DNA from: Azorinus chamasolen
Taxonomy: Eukaryota; Mollusca; Bivalvia; Cardiida; Solecurtidae
Direction: 5' to 3'
Assembly: GCA_963576725.1 (NCBI GenBank)
Contig: OY755252.1
Location: 52,973,059 to 53,037,058, forward strand
Length of the DNA: 64,000 bases
In this document: positions 34,101 through 64,000 of the stretch, piece by piece
Position numbering within the stretch: the first letter of the stretch is position 1
How the letters are laid out: each line of letters begins with the position of its first letter
The notes under the pieces: generated by a model
Databases searched by the model: none
Told to the model about the DNA's origin: nothing
Seen by the model: only the letters and a program-made list of their open reading frames with translations
Translations under genes and position numbers: made by a program

Positions 34101-34440
34101 GTCGTAGTGATGGGCCGATTGTCGATCGATTATGGCCTTCCAATTGCGACAATCGATTGTGCTGAAACAAAATCGATTGTCGGCAAAATGCCTCATCAAA
34201 CGTGCCTGCAGTTTCCCCCATCGAACACGCCACAGGAGACACCACAAACGGGCGAGCGATACTACTATTCGAAAGATATGTTCTCATGGTGTGAAAATAC
34301 CAGTACTTTGGTTTTTACAAGACAGACGGGCGTTACTCACTGCCGCAGTCTATTCTGGGATGCGCCTTTGCTGGATTGAATGGCGCAGAGAGAATTCTAT
34401 CCTAGGGCCATGCCGGCGCACAAAATCCCAAATCCCCCTC
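34101..34440. other. GC-richer patch with short overlapping ORFs
   Basis: Contains CGATTGTCGATCGATTATGG and repeated ACAATCGATTGT palindromes, and ORFs of 90, 108 and 74 codons on both strands that match nothing I know. The GTGATGGGCCGATTGTCGAT start resembles a transposon end. No gene can be supported. Confidence 0.3.
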
Positions 34441-34610
34441 CCGAAATATATAATATAATCTGAATTCACATCGGGATGTTTTGTTTTCGTTTCACGGTCA
34501 AGAAAGAGAGTCGCTACTTGTTGCTTGGAGACTGCAAATTTATTTCCGGTAGTGAAGTCGTCCAGATACAGCATCTGGTGTGAAGGGTTTTTAGCGATTT
34601 GATTGGTTAA

Positions 34611-34841
34611 CAGGGTCCGAATTTAAACTGGGCTACTGGCAAAATGCAAGTAAAATTTCAAAATTGCAAGTACCAAAATTTGGTACTTGCAATTTTTTGC
34701 CAGTGCAACTTTTAAGAAAAGGATTATAAATAAATGCATAGTAATATTGAAAATGCGAGTTGAAATTTGATTTTGCCAGTTTATTTTTTTTGCAACTGGC
34801 AAAATAATGCCAGTAAGTTTTTAGCCTAAATTCGGACCCTG
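34611..34841. mobile_element. 231 bp MITE with perfect 15 bp inverted repeats
   Basis: It starts CAGGGTCCGAATTTA and ends with its exact reverse complement. The bases on each side are GTTAA (34606-34610 and 34842-34846). Inside is a palindrome, ATTGCAAGTACC/GGTACTTGCAAT, and repeats of CTGGCAAAAT. The 5 bp flank does not fit hAT (8 bp), so the superfamily is left open; a TTAA-targeting type with one extra base is also possible. Confidence 0.8.
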
Positions 34842-34870
34842 GTTAATTTATATATCTAAACCACATATTC

Positions 34871-34880
34871 TTTGGCGCGA
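34871..34880 (+). promoter_or_regulatory. E2F-like site
   Basis: TTTGGCGCGA matches the E2F consensus TTTSGCGC. It lies about 500 bases upstream of the RAD21 ATG and 80 bases before the 35-codon ORF at 34960. RAD21 is expressed in proliferating cells, so a role in its promoter is plausible, but this rests on a motif only. Confidence 0.3.
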
Positions 34881-34959
34881 GTCGAAATTGAAAGTGAAAA
34901 ACATTTTGTTAACAAATGTGATTATCTGGACTTTTTTGTACGATAACAAAGCAGTTATG

Positions 34960-35067
34960 TCTAAAAGAAAGGCTGAAAGTGAGGGCAGGACTTTATTACA
35001 TTTCTTCACGAAAGTGCCGAAGCAGCCTATAGATTCAGCAGCGTTAGTCTCGGAAATCATATAAAAA
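34960..35067 (+). other. 35-codon ORF with PCNA-box-like start
   Basis: An ATG at 34960 opens MSKRKAESEGRTLLHFFTK, then KQPIDSAALVSEII and a stop at about 35067. The TLLHFF core resembles a PIP box (Qxx[LIM]xxFF) without its Gln. Short N-termini of this style are seen in hAT/DUF4371-type transposase-derived proteins and in MSH6-like repair proteins. No donor site is visible before the stop. It could be a transposase fragment, an upstream ORF in a RAD21 leader, or chance. Confidence 0.2.
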
Positions 35068-35369
35068 TAATGGTAAAAAGCCTAACGTTTTGCTGTTTGA
35101 ACGTGGTTTATGTTTAGATCATTGTCGATAACAGTGAACGCATATCAGTCAGATTGTCATTCGAACCAAATTATACAACAGTATTTATTATCTAGAATTA
35201 ATAGTAGCAAAAGGCATGTAGTCTGTGCACCAAGTGTACCGTCGTGACACGTGAGTGACAGCCCGAGTCATGATGGCATTATTTCTTACATGAATAATGA
35301 ACAGGGAACTGTTAAATATGAACAATGCCATTTATTTCAGAAGATTCAGAGGATCCAAACAGCTACAAC

Positions 35370-60150
<24,781 letters not shown>

Positions 60151-61770
60151 CATTGAATAATGTAGAAATGTATTTAGATTATTTTGGATAAATGTACTGA
60201 TGAATGGCCTTCGAGTTGTAGCGGAGAAAGATTTCTGGAGAGCAGAATTGGATTATCTAAGTATCTGCCATCGTGGAGAACGTCAAGTTGGTGTAGGAGT
60301 TAGTGTCCAGAAGTTTCACCCTTAAGCTACAAATCATTTACGATTACCTTTTGCAAACTGTTTAGGTCCAGCTGAGATACAAATTAACTCACCAGGATCC
60401 AAACTGTTTGATGTCCAGCATGTGTTTTTGTGTTTGAGAAAAAATTCAGTCAATTTATCTCTTTACCTGAAAGAAACACATTTGCAAACAGAGAAGACAC
60501 AGATCAGAGTAGATCAGACTCTTGTAGTATCTGTCTGGTCAAGGTCTGCTTTGTTATGGAGGTATATAAGTCTGATGCTGAAGGATTTATTGGAACATAG
60601 TAGAACATAGAAGAGCTGCATAATGGAATCTTGCGGCAGAGAGACTTTCATCATAGACCACTTGAAGTTGAAGAGTTGAAATCTGGATATTGAAGGCAAA
60701 TGGAAGCGAAATGCAGGATGACACTTATGCTTAGAAAGCTTTCAGCATTAATTTTGTTCTGCTTTTAGCAGCCACCTGCTTTTAACCCATTCCCTCATAA
60801 ACACCCTTCAAGCATTTGCAAACAGAGAAGACCCAGATCAGACACCTCCTATAGGAGCCGTCTGATCAGGGTCTGCTCTTTTTGCTTATGAAATTATAAT
60901 AGATCTGACTTTGGTTTCTATCAATACCATTTGAAAAACCCTTGTATATGTATAGCATTATAAAAATTCAGCTGATAGATATTCATGATGCTATTATTTC
61001 TTACATGAATATTGAACAGGGAAAGGGTTAAGGACACCTTTGATTTCTCATTAACCCATTACTTGATAGTCTTGTACCTCTTAACATCTATGCAAACAGA
61101 GTAGACTTAGATCAGAAAACTGCAAAAGCTGCCTGATCAGTGTCTTCTGTGTTTTCAGATACATAACATTGCCATGACAACAAATTTCCTTGATATTTAA
61201 TTTTTGTAACAGATGGGAGTCTTGAATGAATGTTCATGAAGTAAATGGTTGTGGGTCAGCTCAAGAGAGTTGTATACTGTATTACTTGGTGGCTTCTGTT
61301 GGTGATACATGTTGTGTTTGGTGTGGTATAATTAAGGTAACTAGTTATTAGAACTGTCAGTATTTAGGCTACTGCCAAGGAGATCTATCCTTATTACCCG
61401 GAAATCAGACAGTGTTCAGTAAATTGTGCAGACCCAGGTCAAACTGCTCCTTAAGGATCATACTGCTCTAGTTTGGAGCAGTTTGATCAGGGTCTACACT
61501 ATTTGCTACTGTCGGTCTACTTTAAAGGTACCAAATGAGTTATTTAGCTTTACAACTCCATGGAGACAGGAGATTGGGTGATGGATTATTTAGGTTAATT
61601 GGGGTATAGTTGAATCTGATAATTTGTAAGCCTACAGCCATGAATAAGTTGTTTTTACACATATGTAAACTGGTAAACTGATCCAGGAAAACTGTTTCTA
61701 AGTTTTCCAATGTAATCTAGTTACTGTAATTAAAATAAGCTTAAGATATAAGTTTGTTTAAATAAAATAT
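60151..61770 (+). other. RAD21 3' UTR / downstream region, limits uncertain
   Basis: The first ~230 bases after the stop are low-repeat sequence. A degraded family-3 hairpin (60708-60780), a complete TTAA MITE (60782-61031) and further MITE remnants follow. AATAAA hexamers occur at 61761-61766 and near 61930; either could end the transcript, but none is close to the stop. I see no other coding exon here. Confidence 0.4.
60782..61031 (+). mobile_element. family-1 TTAA MITE, complete
   Basis: TTAACCCATTCCCTCATAAA ... GAACAGGGAAAGGGTTAA with a well-preserved hairpin (CTCCTATAGGAGCCGTCTGA). Confidence 0.9.
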
Positions 61771-61959
61771 TTTATTTCAGTTTTTATTTAAATGTAATTA
61801 ACTTGGCTGTTTATAGTGACATTTATTTTCATCACTGGAAGGAAAATTCCATGAAAAATATTGGACCCGATGAGATGAATGGTTACTTTTTGTCTCATCT
61901 GGATCCAAATTGTCTGCAAAAATAATGACAAATAAACCTCATAAAATGTCAAACTTTGT

Positions 61960-62145
61960 TTAACCCTTTCCTTCATATGAACACCTTTTCATGCATCTGC
62001 AAACAATAGTAGACCAAGATCAGGCAGCTCCTATAGAATACGTCTAAACAGGGTCTGCTGTTTGCTAACGGAATTTGATATAACTTGTTTCTTTAATTTC
62101 TAAAATGGCTACAGTGTTCTGAACATAGAACTGGGAAAGGGTTAA
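61960..62145 (+). mobile_element. family-1 TTAA MITE, subfamily b, internally deleted
   Basis: TTAACCCTTTCCTTCATATG ... CTGGGAAAGGGTTAA; hairpin CAGGCAGCTCCTATAGAATA. Confidence 0.8.
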
Positions 62146-62604
62146 GTCTTTAACTCCTGAAATAATTAAGTTTAGATTACTATTTGATATGTGTTGCCAG
62201 TTATGCTGGCAGTATAATTGTCACATAAAAGAAGCTGTTCTACACTCTTAGGCCATACAGTTGATATTTGGAGGCAGCAGATTGTTTATGAGTCGTTCTA
62301 TAAGGAAATTTGGTGCTTGTATATCAACTGTGTCAGACATTTAGTATCTCATCTGGATTGCTACAAATGTGTATGGGCTTTACAAGCAGTTAACCCTTTA
62401 CCTGATGCGTATTTATGCTCAGGTGCCTCCTTCAGGAGCCACTAACCTGGGTTTATTCTTTTGCAAAAGTATCAAAAGGTGTATTTCATGTAAAGGGTTT
62501 AATATCTAGGCTCGCTAGCAAATCTAATAATCTATTGTTAACAGTTTGGATCCAGATTAGATACTGATACTGATCTCATCAGGGTACAAACTTGTGAATA
62601 TTTT

Positions 62605-62846
62605 TTACCCTTTACTCCATGAATGTTTATTTATAAAATAATGACATCATGAATATTAATTAGATTAATTGTTACAATAGATCATGAACACAGGGGGGGG
62701 GAAAATCATGGCAGAACTATAGAATCATAACTGTATTATATCATAGGTAAACAGAGCAGACCCTGGTCAGACAGCTCCTAGATGAGCCGTCTTATGTGGG
62801 ACTACTTTGTAGACATAGAAAGGCATATTTATGGAGTAAAGGGTTA
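62605..62846 (-). mobile_element. family-1 MITE
   Basis: TACCCTTTACTCCATGAATG ... AAACAGAGCAGACCCTGGTC ... GGAGTAAAGGGTTATAA, with a G8 run inside. Confidence 0.75.
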
Positions 62847-63038
62847 TAAAGGAGAAATGTGAGAGAAATTGGATTTGATATGAATTGTAACAAACAACCA
62901 TATTTGCTATTTTCATGCAATAAGTTCATGCAGTCCCAGGTGAGACACTGCCTCTATGATGCAGTTGCTGATGAAGAAGCACACTGGCGGTATATACCGT
63001 ATAGTTCTTCTATATAGAAATTCTCATACATATTTGTA

Positions 63039-63089
63039 TTCAGTAAAACCTCTCTACAACCACCACTCAAACAAGTTGATTTTACTGTA
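63039..63089. mobile_element. very short mariner-like MITE
   Basis: CAGTAAAACC-TCTCTACAACCACC on the left and GATTTTACTG-TA on the right form inverted ends only ~30 bases apart; the same termini as the family at 21898. Confidence 0.5.
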
Positions 63090-63106
63090 TTATTATTTTT
63101 ATTTTT

Positions 63107-63356
63107 TTAACCCTTTCCCTTACATGAAAATGCATGTTCAAGCTTTTGCAAATAGAGTAGACCCAGAGGAGAGGGCTCCTATAGGAGCTGTCTGATCACG
63201 GTCTGCTCTGTTTGCTTATGAAATTAAATAGCTTTGACTCTTCGGTTTGTACCAATACCAAAATAATGTATTAATATAGCAATATAAAAAATTTAGCTGA
63301 TAAATATTCATGACATCATCATTTCTTACATAAATATTGAACAGGGAAAGGGTTAA
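63107..63356 (+). mobile_element. family-1 TTAA MITE, complete
   Basis: TTAACCCTTTCCCTTACATG ... GAACAGGGAAAGGGTTAA, hairpin GAGGGCTCCTATAGGAGC. One of the best-preserved copies. Confidence 0.9.
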
Positions 63357-63360
63357 GACT

Positions 63361-63437
63361 GGTTGCAGCTTAATGCAGACAAAATTGTGCAGAAAGCACA
63401 TGCATTACTTTCAGTTTCATTCTGCATTGAACTGCCA
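63361..63437. repeat. family-3 hairpin remnant
   Basis: GTTGCAGCTTAATGCAGACA...GCAGAAAGC and TGCATTACTTTC...ATTCTGCATTGAACTGCC are the decayed arms. Confidence 0.5.
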
Positions 63438-63824
63438 TCTGCTTTTAACCCATTCCCAGATCGGACAGTTCTTGTGAAACACGTCTAATCAGTGTCTGCT
63501 TTGTTTGCTTATGGAATATTGCATATAACAGGACTGAATCTGCAGATCTTGCTTGGGCCAAAGATTTCTTTAATCATCTGCCAGTTCGAAAAAAAAAAGT
63601 TACATTAATTGTGATATTCATGAAGCAAAGAGCTAACAACACTAGTGTTGAATGCTCAAGTGGCAGCTATAGAGAGGTTGTATTGTAGTTTATGTGTTTT
63701 ATCAGATCACCCTTGTAAATAACATCATTACACCATATGCACTTAAAATTACTTTAACCGATTTCAATTATGTCATATCTGTTATCACCAACCTGTTGTT
63801 TTTTCACAACTGCATGTATCTTGC

Positions 63825-64000
63825 TTAACCCTATAATTCATGTAAACGCCTTTGCAAACAAAGTAGACCCAGATCAGATAGCTCCTATAAAAGGTCTGCT
63901 TTGTTTGCTAAGGGAATTATATAGATGTGATTCTACAGTTTTTGCCGAGGTTAAAAAAATGTGTTGATGTTCCAATATAAAAAATCAGCTAATAAATAAT
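63825..64000 (+). mobile_element. family-1 TTAA MITE, cut by window end
   Basis: TTAACCCTATAATTCATGTA, hairpin arms AAACAAAGTAGACCCAGATC / AGGTCTGCTTTGTTTGC, then GATTCTACAGTTTTTGCC to the edge. Confidence 0.75.

Noticed and set aside
34107..34574. Overlapping ORFs of 90, 108 and 74 codons as a gene
   Set aside because: They overlap on both strands in a GC-richer patch with no recognisable domain or splice signals.
35325..35369. In-frame upstream ATG giving a 15-residue extension of RAD21
   Set aside because: It lies before a good acceptor (TTTATTTCAG at 35331-35340), and RAD21 proteins universally start at MFYAHF.

Overview
This window looks like nuclear DNA of a bivalve mollusc. It is AT-rich and intron-rich, with GT-AG introns and a metazoan cohesin gene. 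It is packed with non-autonomous repeats that resemble repeats known from bivalve genomes: pearl/DINE-1-like elements with a short tandem-repeat tract and ~145-165 bp core repeats, and short TTAA-flanked hairpin MITEs. The species cannot be named from the sequence alone.

One complete protein-coding gene can be reconstructed: RAD21, the kleisin subunit of cohesin. It lies on the + strand in 11 coding exons from 35370 to 60150. The exons join in frame to 1983 nt (660 residues plus stop). All introns are GT-AG and the phases match. The N-terminal SMC3-binding domain, a separase site (cleavable Arg at residue 172), the STAG-binding segment and the C-terminal winged helix that binds SMC1 are all present. 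An acceptor 29 bases before the ATG implies at least one upstream non-coding exon, not located with certainty.

Layout. 1-29.7 kb: no recognisable gene; TTAA MITEs, eight or more minisatellite arrays, a tRNA-headed SINE, pearl/Helentron-like elements, and a 102 bp Penelope-like fragment with a hammerhead-ribozyme core. 29.7-32.3 kb: mostly low-repeat sequence with promoter-like motifs, a candidate first coding exon on the minus strand and a 144-codon ORF of unknown status. 32.3-35.3 kb: a ~530 bp inverted repeat, several TIR elements, an E2F-like site and a 35-codon ORF. 35.3-60.2 kb: RAD21, whose introns carry a hAT element with perfect 8 bp target duplication, three Tigger/pogo-like TIR elements, and Helentron-like elements, one of which carries an array of perfect oestrogen-response-element palindromes. 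60.2-64 kb: 3' UTR and downstream sequence, again full of TTAA MITEs.

The most unusual observations are: (i) at least four otherwise different hairpin families (three flanked by TTAA, one by TA) share the same palindromic centre, GCTCCTnTAGGAGC; (ii) several minisatellites are internal amplifications of these MITEs; (iii) different Helentron-like families share the 3' end CTCTTGTT; (iv) the hammerhead motif lies on a fragment with an 11 bp target-site duplication; (v) an intronic ERE array. All repeat classifications rest on visual recognition of ends, target duplications and internal repetition, without any database search.
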